DNA of 44,982 nt from Nocardiopsis sp. CC223A (GCF_030766825.1 NZ_JASFDV010000060.1:1-44982); one strand, 5' to 3'. Positions 1-8,738 are shown, numbered from the stretch's first letter. The notes: generated by a model from the sequence alone, not told the origin. A program made the numbers and translations.

Positions 1-263
1 GCGGGAGCGGCCGGGGCCGCGGCCTCGTCCGCGACGCTGATCAGCGGGCTGCCCACCGCGAGCACCTCGCCCTCGGCGCCGTGCAGCCCGTGCACCACAC
101 CGCCGTAGGGGGTGGGCACCTCCACGATCGACTTCGCGGTCTCCACCTCGGCGATCGGCTGGTCGACGGCGACGGTGTCGCCCACCGCGACCAGCCACTT
201 GACCACCTCGGCCTCGGTGAGGCCCTCACCCAGGTCGGGCAGTTCGAAGGTGCGGATCGTCAC
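1..263 (-). CDS. Dihydrolipoamide acyltransferase (E2), N-terminal lipoyl part, cut by window edge
   Basis: This is the start of the E2 subunit of a 2-oxoacid dehydrogenase complex, which carries the acyl group on a lipoyl-lysine and passes it to CoA. The 87 visible residues form a lipoyl domain: it opens TIRTFELPDLGEGLTEAEVV, and the lipoylated lysine lies in the motif VETAKSIVEVP, followed by the PYGGVV turn. An alanine/proline linker begins at the window edge; the catalytic domain lies outside. The GTG start overlaps the TGA stop of the E1 beta gene by four bases (GTGA), so translation is probably coupled. Together with the two upstream genes it makes an E1alpha-E1beta-E2 operon, most likely branched-chain 2-oxoacid dehydrogenase. 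The lipoyl domain alone does not settle substrate class. Confidence 0.93.
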   Translation of the reverse strand, partial: MTIRTFELPDLGEGLTEAEVVKWLVAVGDTVAVDQPIAEVETAKSIVEVPTPYGGVVHGLHGAEGEVLAVGSPLISVADEAAAPAAP

Positions 264-1258
264 TGGTCGTCCTCCCACTGAAGGTCGTCCACCGCGTCGA
301 GGACGCGGTCGACGCTCGGCAGCTGGTAACGCTCCAGCTTGGGCGGCGGATACGGGATGTCGAACCCGGTGACCCGGCGTACCGGGGCGGCCAGGGAATG
401 GAAGCAGCGCTCGGTGACCCGGGCGACGACCTCCGAGGCGACACCGGCGAACCCGGTGGCCTCGGCGACCACGACGGCCCGGCCGGTGGAGCGCACCGCC
501 GCGCACACGGTCTCGTCGTCGAAGGGGACGATCGAGCGCAGGTCCACCACCTGGAGGCTGCGGCCCTCCTGGGCGGCGGCCTCGGCGGCCTCCAGCGCGG
601 TGGGCACCGAAGGACCGTAGGCGATGAGGGTGGCGTCGGTGCCGGGGCGGCACACCACGGCGGTGCCGATGCCCGGGCGCGAGGTGTCCCCCGGGTCGAA
701 CTCCTCCTTGGCCCAGTAGAGCTTCTTGGGCTCCATGAACACGACGGGGTCGTCGGAGGCGATGGCCTCGCGCAGCAGGTGGTAGGCGTCCGCGGGGGTG
801 GCCGGGGTGACGACCTTCAGACCGGGGGTGTGGGCGTAGTACGCCTCGGAGGAGTCGCAGTGGTGCTCCACGCCGCCGATACCGCCCGCGTAGGGCACCC
901 GGATGACGATGGGCAGGCGGACCCGGCCGCGGGTGCGGTTGCGCAGTTTGGCGATGTGGCTGACGATCTGCTCGAACGCCGGGTAGGCGAACGCGTCGAA
1001 CTGCATCTCGATGACGGGCCGCATCCCGTTCATCGCCATGCCCACGGCCAGGCCGGCGATGCCGGACTCGGCGAGCGGGGTGTCGAAGCAGCGGTCCTCG
1101 CCGAACTCGGCGGTGAGGCCGTCGGTGATGCGGAAGACACCGCCGAGGGGTCCGACGTCCTCGCCGAAGACGTACACGGTCTCGTCCTCGGCCATGGCGT
1201 CGCGCAGCGCCCGGTTGAGCGCCTGGGCCATGCTGAGCTTGGTGGGGTCGGTCGCCAT
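260..1258 (-). CDS. 2-oxoacid dehydrogenase E1 beta subunit (branched-chain type)
   Basis: This 332-residue protein is the beta half of the thiamine-diphosphate-dependent E1 that decarboxylates 2-oxoacids. It shows the transketolase pyrimidine-binding fold with the family motifs GEDVGPLGGVFRIT (about residues 32-45), DTPLAESGIAGLAVGMA, and the QFDAFAYPAFEQIVSHIAK block near residue 86. The C-terminal transketolase domain has the VVDLRSIVPFDDETV motif near residue 237. Length matches the family (325-340). The ATG at 1256-1258 follows the E1 alpha stop by three bases, and its own stop overlaps the E2 start. The separate alpha and beta subunits and the sequence style favour the branched-chain (Bkd) or acetoin-type E1 over the single-chain AceE pyruvate enzyme. 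Product would supply branched acyl-CoA starters for iso/anteiso fatty acids. Confidence 0.93.
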   Translation of the reverse strand: MATDPTKLSMAQALNRALRDAMAEDETVYVFGEDVGPLGGVFRITDGLTAEFGEDRCFDTPLAESGIAGLAVGMAMNGMRPVIEMQFDAFAYPAFEQIVSHIAKLRNRTRGRVRLPIVIRVPYAGGIGGVEHHCDSSEAYYAHTPGLKVVTPATPADAYHLLREAIASDDPVVFMEPKKLYWAKEEFDPGDTSRPGIGTAVVCRPGTDATLIAYGPSVPTALEAAEAAAQEGRSLQVVDLRSIVPFDDETVCAAVRSTGRAVVVAEATGFAGVASEVVARVTERCFHSLAAPVRRVTGFDIPYPPPKLERYQLPSVDRVLDAVDDLQWEDDQ

Positions 1259-1261
1259 GGG

Positions 1262-2347
1262 TCAGTCGCTCTCTCTGCTCAGTTCGTCGGCCAGGGCGGC
1301 GGCCTGCTCCTTCAACTGCGGGGTCGGCTCGGCGTACACGTGAGCGAACAGTTCGGAGGGGTGGGGGTCGGTCTCGCGGGAGATGCCCTCGCGCATGGCG
1401 GCGGCTACGGCCTCGGCCCGCTCGGTGATCTCGTCCTGGCGCGCCCTGGTGAGCACACGCTTGCGCTTGAGCAGGGCCTCCATGCGCGTCAGCGGGTCGC
1501 GGGCGACCCACGGACCGACCTCGTCGCTGTCGCGGTAGCGGGTGTCGTCGTCGGCGTTGGTGTGCGCCTGCATGCGGTAGGTGTGCGCCTCGACCAGCTG
1601 CGGGCCCGAGCCGGAGCGGGCTGCCTCGACGGCGCCGCCCAGCACGGCCAGCACGGCGGCGGCGTCGTTGCCGTCGACGCGCTCTCCGTTGATCCCGTAG
1701 CCGATGCCCTTGTGGGCGAGGGAGGGCGCGGCGGTCTGCCGGGCGAGGGGGACGGAGATGGCGTACTCGTTGTTCTGGATGAAGAACACGACCGGGGCCT
1801 TGAGGACGGCGGCGAAGTTCAGTGCCTCGTGGAAGTCGCCTTCGCTGGTGGCCCCGTCGCCGCACAGGGCCATGACGACGGTGTCCTCACCGCGCAGGCG
1901 GGCGGCGTGGGCGACGCCGACGGCGTGCAGCAGCTGGGTGGCGAGCGGGGTGGCCTGCGGGGCGACCCTGTGCTCGTAGGGGTCGTACCCGGAGTGCCAG
2001 TCGCCCTTGAGGAGGGTGAGCACCTCGACGGGGTCGACGCCGCGGGTGACGACGGCGACGGTGTCCCGGTAGGTGGGGAAGAGCCAGTCGTTCTCGCCCA
2101 GCACGAGGGAGGCGCCGACCTGGCAGGCCTCCTGGCCGTGCGAGGAGGGGTAGACCGCCAGGCGGCCCTGGCGGACCAGGGCACCGGCCTGGTCGTTGAC
2201 GCGGCGGCCGACCACCAGGGCGGTGTACGCGGCGAGGAGGCGCCCGTTGTCGGGGAGGGGGAGGGCCGGGTTCTCGACCGGCCTCCCCGACGCGTCGAGC
2301 AGCTGCACCGGCTGCTCGGAGGGGAGCAGGTCCCGGTCGTCGGCCAT
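1262..2347 (-). CDS. 2-oxoacid dehydrogenase E1 alpha subunit (branched-chain type)
   Basis: This 361-residue protein is the catalytic alpha subunit of the E1 heterotetramer, decarboxylating 2-oxoacids with thiamine diphosphate. The ThDP/Mg-binding motif is clear: GDG at residues 163-165 and the closing NN at 192-193 (FFIQNNEYAIS). The phosphorylation-loop region with YRMQAHTNADDDTRYR lies at 257-272. The chosen ATG at 2345-2347 has a good GGAGG Shine-Dalgarno eight bases upstream. An in-frame extension to 2581 exists but lacks a ribosome site and reads as low-complexity sequence. First gene of the operon with E1 beta and E2. The substrate assignment to branched-chain oxoacids is from family resemblance, and an acetoin or pyruvate substrate cannot be excluded. 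Confidence 0.92.
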   Translation of the reverse strand: MADDRDLLPSEQPVQLLDASGRPVENPALPLPDNGRLLAAYTALVVGRRVNDQAGALVRQGRLAVYPSSHGQEACQVGASLVLGENDWLFPTYRDTVAVVTRGVDPVEVLTLLKGDWHSGYDPYEHRVAPQATPLATQLLHAVGVAHAARLRGEDTVVMALCGDGATSEGDFHEALNFAAVLKAPVVFFIQNNEYAISVPLARQTAAPSLAHKGIGYGINGERVDGNDAAAVLAVLGGAVEAARSGSGPQLVEAHTYRMQAHTNADDDTRYRDSDEVGPWVARDPLTRMEALLKRKRVLTRARQDEITERAEAVAAAMREGISRETDPHPSELFAHVYAEPTPQLKEQAAALADELSRESD

Positions 2348-2659
2348 GCCTCTGCCTCCATGTGTCGAGAGTCGAGTGTGTCGAAGGTGACGTGTACAGA
2401 CATATGGTGCGGTTTCTTGCCATCTGTTCGCCATAGGCAGGCATAAATCGAGAAAACGTCGCAGAAAGGACCAGCTCGCGTGACCGATCGTCCAGATATG
2501 TGACCCGGCACACGCCTTCGGGTGGACAGGTGGCCGCCACCCTCGGTCACCCCGGCGCGCCCGCCCCACCTGCCGGAACACCGTGCCCTCCGGGCCCCCG
2601 TCCGGGATGGGGTTCTAGCATGCGTGACAGGGTGTGACACGAGAGGAACGAGGTATCCG
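2348..2659. promoter_or_regulatory. Divergent intergenic region between bkd-type operon and phosphoribosyltransferase
   Basis: This 312-bp gap separates divergent genes and must carry both promoters. On the plus strand an extended -10-like TAGCAT lies at 2616-2621, about 40 bases before the GTG at 2660, though no good -35 is visible. The stretch 2400-2460 is markedly AT-richer than its surroundings and is the likely promoter zone for the dehydrogenase operon, but I could not assign hexamers with confidence. No convincing additional gene is seen. Confidence 0.4.
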
Positions 2660-3157
2660 GTGAGCGACGACCGCGAGACACTCACGTACGAGCTGTTCGG
2701 CACCGCGATGCGGGAGCTGGCGCAGGAGATCGCCGACGACGGCTTCGAGCCCGACATCATCCTGTCGATCGCGCGCGGCGGCCTGTTCGTGGCGGGCGGC
2801 CTCGGCTACGCCCTCGGGGTCAAGAACCTCCACGTCATGAACGTGGAGTTCTACACGGGTGTGGGCACCACCCTGGAGATGCCGGTCATGCTGCCGCCCG
2901 TCCCCAACGTGGTGGACCTGAGCGACAAGAAGGTCCTGGTCGCCGACGACGTCGCCGACACGGGAAAGACCCTCAAACTCGTCCACGACTTCTGCTCCGA
3001 GCACGTCGCCGAGGTGCGCAGCGCGGTCATCTACCAGAAGTCCCATTCGCTGATCGACTGCGAGTACGTGTGGAAGCGCACCGACCGGTGGATCGACTTC
3101 CCGTGGTCGGTACTGCCCCCGGTCGTCACCCGTGAGGGTCAGGTCCTCGACTCCTAG
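2660..3157 (+). CDS. Phosphoribosyltransferase domain protein
   Basis: This 165-residue protein has the type I phosphoribosyltransferase signature VLVADDVADTG at residues 92-102, which binds the ribose-5-phosphate of PRPP. The preceding SIARGGLFVAGGLGYALG segment (36-53) is the family's PPi-binding loop and adjoining helix. It resembles the short hypoxanthine-type or xanthine-type phosphoribosyltransferases seen across actinobacteria, and its length fits. Substrate base cannot be read from the sequence. The GTG start at 2660 (MSDDRETL) is preferred to the upstream in-frame ATG at 2522 because it has a GAGG-type ribosome site and the family similarity starts there. It stands alone, convergent with the next gene. 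Confidence 0.85.
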   Translation: MSDDRETLTYELFGTAMRELAQEIADDGFEPDIILSIARGGLFVAGGLGYALGVKNLHVMNVEFYTGVGTTLEMPVMLPPVPNVVDLSDKKVLVADDVADTGKTLKLVHDFCSEHVAEVRSAVIYQKSHSLIDCEYVWKRTDRWIDFPWSVLPPVVTREGQVLDS

Positions 3158-3324
3158 GCACGGAGGCGGCGCACCGCCGACCGCCCGGCGAAGGTGCCGC
3201 GGCCCTCGCCCGGGGCGGCACGCGGCGGGTTCGCCATGGCCCCGTCGGAGGACGGGCGCCGGTACCCGCTCCGGTGACCGCCCCCGGCCGCAGCAGCGTC
3301 CCTCCGCCCCGCTGGCCGGCCGGG

Positions 3325-5034
3325 TCAGGGCGCGTCGACACGCAGCCGTTCGGCCAGCCACAGCGGGACGTTCACCGAGGAGCGGGGGAAGTACCGCAGG
3401 TCGAGGGCGTGATCGAAGGCGCGCGGCGGCAGGGAGAAGTCGGGTTCGCCGTCCCGGTCGTAGACGACCCGCCATCCGGAGGACGGTCCCACGGCGATGT
3501 CGACCGTGAACCAGGCGCCCCGGTCCTCGATGTAGGTGGCCGAGCGCAGCACCTCCAGTGCGGCGCGCAGGTCCCGTTCCACGGGCAGGTCGCGGTCGCC
3601 GTCGGGACGGACGGCGGTCAGGGTCCCGCCCGCGTAGCCTGCCAGGGCGCGGTAGGTGAGGCGCAGCCGGGACCATTCCAGCCCCTGGGCCAGGCAGCGC
3701 ATCCGGTCGGCGATCTCGTCGATCAGGGCGACCCGGCGCGCCAGGGGGATCCGCAGCGGCGGAACGCTGGGGCGGTCGGGCGGACCCGGCCAGGGCGGGT
3801 CGTCGGCGACGCGCTCGGACAGCAGGTCGGCCCAGGAGGGGCGGTGGGAGGGGGTGCGGCGGGCCATCTCGGCGCGGATCTCGTCGACGTCGGCGGGCTC
3901 TCCGGTGGAGTGCGCGAAGCCCAGTTCGCGGATCTCCTCGTCCACCGGGCCGGGCATCCACTCCGGCCAGTGGTCGTAGGCGCGTTCCAGGACGGCGTCC
4001 TCCCGGGTGACGGTCAGCCGGGCGAAGAGCCACCGCCCGTCCGCGTCGCCCTCGTCCCGCCGCAGGCGCTCCAGGATCGTGTGCAGCCCGGGGCCGGTGG
4101 CGACGGGGACCAGGTCGTCGTGGACGAGGCCGTGCGGGTGGGGGGCGCGGTAGACGAGGACCCTGCGGTCGGCGTCGCCGAGCAGGTGGTCGCGGACCAG
4201 GGCCGCGGCCTGGGCCAGAGCCTCCTCGGCACGGCCGTTCGGGTCGGCGTCCGCGGCCAGGACGGTGACGCCGTCGCCGCGGCCGGGCAGTTCTCGGGCC
4301 GTGCGCATGGCGTCCCCGAGCAGCAGCATCAGGGAGTGCCCGCCGATGGCGGGGGGTGCGGCGGCGGGCCGGGATCCGCCCGGCTCCATCTCCTCGGGCC
4401 GCTGTTCGCCGGTGAGTCCGAGTTCGCGGGCCAGTGCGAGCCCGGCCGCCGGGTCGGCGTCGGCACGGGCGGCGTGGTCCAGGACCGCGGCGAGCGCGTC
4501 GGCGCCCAGGGTGCGTTCCCGGGCCCGGGCCGCCAGGTCGGCCACGGCCTTGCGGGCGGACACGGTGCCCGCGGGGTCGGTGGTGTCCAGGGCGGCGCGG
4601 ACCACCCACTCGGTGAAGTCGTCCAGGTCGGCGCACCAGCCGACGGTGGCGGCCAGACCGTCGTCCGCCCAGTCGTCGGGGTAGGGGGCGCGCGCCCACT
4701 CCCCGTCCCACCAATAGACGAAGTCGGGGCGGGGCAGTTCGGCCAGCCGGTCCCAGGGCAGCGCCTCGGGTGCGCCCTGGAAGGGGTCGATGGGCCGGGT
4801 CCGGGCACGGGCGGCGGTGTTCTCGGGGTCCTCGCCGATGAGCAGGAACGTGCCGCCGGCCACCCGGGCCAGACAGAAGCGGGCCCCCAGGACCAGCTGG
4901 AAGTGGACGGCTCCGGGCCCGGGCACGCATTCGGCCAGCCCGAGTCCGGCGCAGACGGACGCGTAGGCCCCGACCCGGGCCCACAGGACCTCGGGATGGG
5001 GCAGGTCGGAGGGCAGTCCTGGCAGGTGGAACAC
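3325..5034 (-). CDS. Uncharacterised 569-residue protein with possible YezG/immunity-like C-terminus
   Basis: I do not recognise this protein as a whole. It lacks a signal peptide and membrane segments and looks cytosolic and multi-domain: an N-terminal acidic part with many Trp (WDGEWARAPYPDDWADDG near 115-130), a middle alanine-rich region (about 160-260), and a C-terminal part. The last 80 residues (AWFTVDIAVGPSSGWRVVYD, then YFPRSSVNVPLWLAERL) resemble the beta-rich fold of YezG/TNT-immunity-type domains (YD...FPR...P.WL pattern). That resemblance is weak and inferred by eye. The GTG start has an AGGAAAGG ribosome site about ten bases upstream. It is convergent with the phosphoribosyltransferase and has no obvious partner toxin in the window. 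GC3 is high throughout, so it is a real gene. Confidence 0.8.
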   Translation of the reverse strand: MFHLPGLPSDLPHPEVLWARVGAYASVCAGLGLAECVPGPGAVHFQLVLGARFCLARVAGGTFLLIGEDPENTAARARTRPIDPFQGAPEALPWDRLAELPRPDFVYWWDGEWARAPYPDDWADDGLAATVGWCADLDDFTEWVVRAALDTTDPAGTVSARKAVADLAARARERTLGADALAAVLDHAARADADPAAGLALARELGLTGEQRPEEMEPGGSRPAAAPPAIGGHSLMLLLGDAMRTARELPGRGDGVTVLAADADPNGRAEEALAQAAALVRDHLLGDADRRVLVYRAPHPHGLVHDDLVPVATGPGLHTILERLRRDEGDADGRWLFARLTVTREDAVLERAYDHWPEWMPGPVDEEIRELGFAHSTGEPADVDEIRAEMARRTPSHRPSWADLLSERVADDPPWPGPPDRPSVPPLRIPLARRVALIDEIADRMRCLAQGLEWSRLRLTYRALAGYAGGTLTAVRPDGDRDLPVERDLRAALEVLRSATYIEDRGAWFTVDIAVGPSSGWRVVYDRDGEPDFSLPPRAFDHALDLRYFPRSSVNVPLWLAERLRVDAP

Positions 5035-5120
5035 CGTGGAGCCTTTCCTGGGGAACCGTCCCGCACATTGTTCCCCAACGGGTCCGGGGCGACCCCGTAT
5101 TGCACCGCCGTGTCACGGCC

Positions 5121-5140
5121 GGTGTTTCACGTGAAACACC
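5121..5140. other. parS: parS centromere site (ParB-binding palindrome)
   Basis: A perfect 20-bp palindrome lies in the 147-bp gap between two minus-strand genes. Its core TGTTTCACGTGAAACA at 5123-5138 is identical to the canonical bacterial parS consensus, to which ParB binds to nucleate the partition complex. Such sites cluster around oriC in actinobacteria, in agreement with the gyrB-gyrA-dciA block about 37 kb away. I saw no second copy in the window. A chance occurrence of the exact 16-mer in 45 kb is very unlikely. Confidence 0.93.
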
Positions 5141-5181
5141 GTCCGTTCGGGTGGTATGCCCTGACGGGTGCCGGTTCCGGC

Positions 5182-7890
5182 TCAGTCCGCGAATGCCGGG
5201 CGGTCGATGAGGCGGCTCAGCTCCACCCGGGACCGGATGCCGAGCTTGGCGTAGATGTTGCGCAGGTGGTGGTCCACCGTCCGGGTGCTGAGGAACATGC
5301 GCGCCGCGACCTCCCGATTGGTGGCGCCGCCCGCCACGTGCCGGGCGATGCGCAGCTGCTGCGGGCTCAGGTCGGCCAGGCGCGCCTCCGCTCCGGTCAC
5401 CGCCCCGCCCGCGGCGCGCAGCTCCGCGCGGGCCTGGCGGGCCCAGGGTTCGGCGCCCAGACGCTCGAAGGTCTCCAGGGCCTCGGACAGGTGCTCGCGG
5501 GCCGGTCCCGGGTGGCGTGAACGGCGCAGCCGCGTCCCCAGCAGCAGGCGGGTGCGGGCCTGCTCGAAATCGCAGTATCCGGAGGTGTGCAGTTCCAGCG
5601 CGCGCAGCAGGTGGCCGTTGGCCTCCTCGCCGTCGGCCAGCAGACCGCGGCAGCGCGCCACCAGCGCACGGGCGGTGTCGTTGCCGATGGCCTCCGCCCA
5701 CGCGTGCAGGATGGCGACCCCCGCGTCGAACCGGATGTCGAGGCCGCCGCGCACCCCGGCCTCCACCAGGTGCGGGGTGAGCAGCAGGCGAACCGCCGTG
5801 TGGCTCTGCCCGGGGCCGGAGCGGGTGAGGGCGCGCAGCCGTACCGCCGCCTCGCGGGCCCGGCCCGCGCCCAGGTCGAGCAGGGCCAGCGCCCAGGACG
5901 CCAGCGCTGCGGGCAGCCCCAGGTCGTGGGCCTCGGCGGTGGCCAGGGCGGCTCCGGCCAGCTCCCGGCAGGTCGCCTCCTGACCGCGGATGGCGGCGAC
6001 GAACGCCAGCGCGGCCCGGTGGTGTCCGGCGCAGTTCTCCTGGCCGGTGGCCAGGGCGGTGCGCAGGCCCTCCGCGGCGCTCTCCTCGGCCAGGGAGAGC
6101 CTCCCGAACCAGAGTTCGGCGTAGGTGAGGAACTCCAGGGCCTGGGGGACCAGGGCGGTGGCCCCGGTGCGGCGGGCGATGAGGACGGCCCGTCCGGCCA
6201 GGGCGCGGGTGCGGATGTGGTCACCGCACAGCAGTCCGGCGATGACGCCCAGGACGAGGGCGTCGGGTTCGCCGAGCCGGTCGGCGACGGCCTGGACCCG
6301 GCGCAGGGCACCGACGCCCTCGGTGTGACGGCCCTGGAACATGGCGGACTTGCCCGCCATGTAGTCGAGGAGGATCCGGTCGCGGGGCGCCGCGGACCCG
6401 CCGGCGAGGATGTGGGCGCGGGCGACGGTGGCGAAGTAGCGCTCGTGGTCCCCGGCCAGGCAGCAGGCCTCCCCGGCCTGGTGGAAGAGGTCGACCGCGC
6501 GGGAGGGGTCGTGCGCGGCCGCGTTCTCGGCGGCGGCGCGGAGGCGGTGGTAGGCGTCGATGGCCACGCCACTGCGCAGGTCCATCCGGGCGGTGAGCGG
6601 GTCGGCGGCGTCGCCCGCCCGCTGCGCGTGCCGCCGTGCCCGCCGCTGGTCCCCGGCCAGCCAGGCGTTCCGTGCGGCCGCCAGGAAGCGCTCTTCCCGT
6701 TCCCCGGCCGGGGTCAGTTCCGCGGCGCGTTCCCACAGCAGGGCAGCGGTGGCGTGGTCGGCGGTGGTGCGGGCGGTCGCGGCGAGTTCGGCGGCCAGTC
6801 CGGGGTCGGTGCCCGCGACGGCGGCGGCCCGGTGGCGGATGGCGGTGGCCGGGGTGTCGGCGTAGAGGTCGGCCAGGGCCCGGTGGGCGGCGTGGCGCTC
6901 GGCCAGCGGGGAGCGGTGGTAACAGGCGGTGCGGACCAGGGGGTGGGCGGGGACCGGACGCCCGGCCTCGTGGCGGACCAGGCCGACGGCCGCGGCGGGG
7001 TCGAGGTCCCCGGGGTCCAGACCGGCGCGTTCGGCCCGGTCGTGGTGGTCGGCGGCGTCGTCCAGCAGCATCAGCAGCAGCCGGTGCCGGGCGGTGGCGG
7101 GCAGGGTGCGCAGCAGTCGGGCACAGGTGTCGGTGATGTTCCCGTGCGAACGGGGCGGGTCGCCCGGGGGAGCGTCCCCGCGGGCCTGCGCGGGGGTGAG
7201 GGCGGCGGCCAGTTCCACCGCCGCTCCGGGGCTCCCGCCGGCGGCGGCGACCAGGTCGGCGCGGACCCCGGCGGCGAGCGGGTGCGGGGACCGCTCGTCG
7301 AGGAGGTCGGCCACCACCGGGTCGGGCAGCGGTGACAGCGGTAAGCGCTCCGGTCCGGTCAGGTCGCCCAGTGAGTGGGCGTCGGCGGTCAGCAGGGTGG
7401 CGACGCCCTCCACTGAGAACCGGCGGGCGGCGAACGCGATGGCCTGCCGGGAGGGCGCGTCCATGAGGTGGAGGTCGTCCACGCACACCAGCAGCGGGTG
7501 TTCGGCGGCGGCCTCGGTGAGCAGGGCCAGGGCGGCGGCCTCCAGCGGGAAGGGGCGGTCGGTCCGGCCCAGGGACAGCGCCTCCTCCAGGACTCCGCGC
7601 TGGGCGGCGGGCAGGCGCGGCAGGTAGCGGAGCACGGTGCGCAGGAGTTGGTGCAGACCCGCGTGGGCCAGGTCGCTCTCCTCGGGCACGGCGCGGGCGT
7701 ACAGGACGGTGAGGTCGTCGGCCTCGGTGACGGCGCGGGCCAGCAGGGTGCTCTTGCCGCTGCCCGGGCCGCCGGTCAGCAGGAGTGCGTCGCTGCGCCC
7801 GGTGCGGGCGGCATGGAGGAGGCGGCGGGCGGCGGCGAGTTCGTGGTCGCGCCCGGCGGGGGTGGTGACGGTGGGGGGCACTCTGGTCAC
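5182..7890 (-). CDS. LuxR-family ATPase transcriptional regulator (LAL type)
   Basis: This 902-residue protein has the layout of large ATP-binding LuxR regulators. An AAA-type NTPase comes first, with Walker A GGPGSGKST at residues 40-48 and Walker B LLVCVDD at 133-139. A long helical TPR-like middle follows, and a GerE/LuxR helix-turn-helix closes the protein over the last 65 residues (LSPQQLRIARHVAGGATNREVAARMF, then TVDHHLRNIYAKLG). Family members activate secondary metabolism or catabolic genes on binding an effector through the TPR region. The start is the GTG at 7888-7890; a nearby GTG at 7897 is out of frame. The ribosome site is weak. It is divergent from the secreted lipase gene, which could be a target, but nothing in the sequence proves that. 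Confidence 0.92.
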   Translation of the reverse strand: MTRVPPTVTTPAGRDHELAAARRLLHAARTGRSDALLLTGGPGSGKSTLLARAVTEADDLTVLYARAVPEESDLAHAGLHQLLRTVLRYLPRLPAAQRGVLEEALSLGRTDRPFPLEAAALALLTEAAAEHPLLVCVDDLHLMDAPSRQAIAFAARRFSVEGVATLLTADAHSLGDLTGPERLPLSPLPDPVVADLLDERSPHPLAAGVRADLVAAAGGSPGAAVELAAALTPAQARGDAPPGDPPRSHGNITDTCARLLRTLPATARHRLLLMLLDDAADHHDRAERAGLDPGDLDPAAAVGLVRHEAGRPVPAHPLVRTACYHRSPLAERHAAHRALADLYADTPATAIRHRAAAVAGTDPGLAAELAATARTTADHATAALLWERAAELTPAGEREERFLAAARNAWLAGDQRRARRHAQRAGDAADPLTARMDLRSGVAIDAYHRLRAAAENAAAHDPSRAVDLFHQAGEACCLAGDHERYFATVARAHILAGGSAAPRDRILLDYMAGKSAMFQGRHTEGVGALRRVQAVADRLGEPDALVLGVIAGLLCGDHIRTRALAGRAVLIARRTGATALVPQALEFLTYAELWFGRLSLAEESAAEGLRTALATGQENCAGHHRAALAFVAAIRGQEATCRELAGAALATAEAHDLGLPAALASWALALLDLGAGRAREAAVRLRALTRSGPGQSHTAVRLLLTPHLVEAGVRGGLDIRFDAGVAILHAWAEAIGNDTARALVARCRGLLADGEEANGHLLRALELHTSGYCDFEQARTRLLLGTRLRRSRHPGPAREHLSEALETFERLGAEPWARQARAELRAAGGAVTGAEARLADLSPQQLRIARHVAGGATNREVAARMFLSTRTVDHHLRNIYAKLGIRSRVELSRLIDRPAFAD

Positions 7891-8011
7891 TCACCAAAAG
7901 TTACCGACGGGTTAAACAGAAGTAAAGGGACCGGCGATTCAGCCGATGCGCGCTCCGTGACCGGTGCCACACACTCACTCCAGATCCCCCCGCCGATCCG
8001 GAGGACCCCCC
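7891..8011. promoter_or_regulatory. Divergent promoter gap, LuxR-type regulator / lipase
   Basis: The 121-bp gap between divergent genes has an AT-rich core at 7893-7926 that is probably the shared promoter zone. I could not assign hexamers. Control of the lipase by the regulator is plausible from position only. Confidence 0.35.
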
Positions 8012-8683
8012 ATGAAGCGCCTCCTGGCCGTCCTCAGCGCCCTGCTGCTGGCCGCCGTCCTCTCCTTCGCCCAGGCCGCGCCCGCCGCGGCCGCCCCGCA
8101 GACCCCCGTCGTCTTCGTCCACGGTTTCGCCGGCAAGGGCTGGCAGTGGACCACCATGCGCAACGACCTGGTCTCCTCCGGGTATCCGCAGGAGCTGCTG
8201 CACGTCTTCTCCTACGACTGGGCCCGCTCCAACAAGACCACCGCCGACCGGCTCTCCTCCTACGTGGACGGTGTCCTCGCCCAGCACGGCGCGGACAGGG
8301 TCCACCTGGTCACCCACTCCATGGGCGGCCTGTCCTCCCGCTGGTACATCAAGAACCTCGGCGGCGCCCAGAAGGTCGACCACTGGATCTCGATCGGCGG
8401 CCCCAACAACGGGACGAACGTCGCCGAGCTGTGCCCGTCGCTCCTGACCCCCTGCAAGGAGATGCGCCACGGCTCGGCGTTCCTCGACGAGCTGAACTCC
8501 GGGGACCCGACGCCCGGCCCGACGGTCTACACGACCTTCCGTTCGCCCTGCGACCTCATCATCTCCCCGACGTCGAGCACGTCCCTGCCCGGCGCGGACA
8601 ACCACAGGACCGGCTGTCTGGAGCACATCTCGATGATGTGGAGTTCGGAGGTCATCGCGGGCGTGCGGGACACCATCACCTGA
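8012..8683 (+). CDS. Secreted triacylglycerol lipase (alpha/beta hydrolase)
   Basis: This 223-residue protein is a small extracellular lipase. A signal peptide covers residues 1-28 (MKRLLAVLSALLLAAV, ending in AAA before APQTP). The mature part starts with the oxyanion segment VVFVHGFAGKG, and the nucleophile elbow is HSMGG with Ser103. The remaining triad members are probably an Asp near CDLI and the His in LEHISM near the C-terminus. Cysteine pairs (CPSLLTPC and CDLI with GCLEH) suggest disulphides. The size and motifs match the short Bacillus LipA/Streptomyces lipase family (family I.4-like). The ATG at 8012 with GGAGG at 8000-8004 is preferred to the upstream in-frame ATG, which would bury the signal peptide. 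It is followed by a strong hairpin terminator. Confidence 0.92.
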   Translation: MKRLLAVLSALLLAAVLSFAQAAPAAAAPQTPVVFVHGFAGKGWQWTTMRNDLVSSGYPQELLHVFSYDWARSNKTTADRLSSYVDGVLAQHGADRVHLVTHSMGGLSSRWYIKNLGGAQKVDHWISIGGPNNGTNVAELCPSLLTPCKEMRHGSAFLDELNSGDPTPGPTVYTTFRSPCDLIISPTSSTSLPGADNHRTGCLEHISMMWSSEVIAGVRDTIT

Positions 8684-8704
8684 CCACCTCCCCATCCCCC
8701 GCTC

Positions 8705-8738
8705 GGGCGGGTCGGCGCGCTCCCACGCCGACCCGCCC
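8705..8738. terminator. Bidirectional hairpin terminator, lipase / DUF1349 gene
   Basis: A perfect 13-bp inverted repeat (GGGCGGGTCGGCG at 8705-8717 and its complement at 8726-8738) with an 8-nt loop sits between two convergent genes. It lacks a long U tract, as is usual in high-GC actinomycetes. Confidence 0.7.

Noticed and set aside
398..2446. A 682-codon plus-strand open frame opposite the dehydrogenase genes
   Set aside because: It is the antisense shadow of E1 alpha and E1 beta, which have clear catalytic motifs; the shadow product is Gly/His/Asp-rich with no family features.
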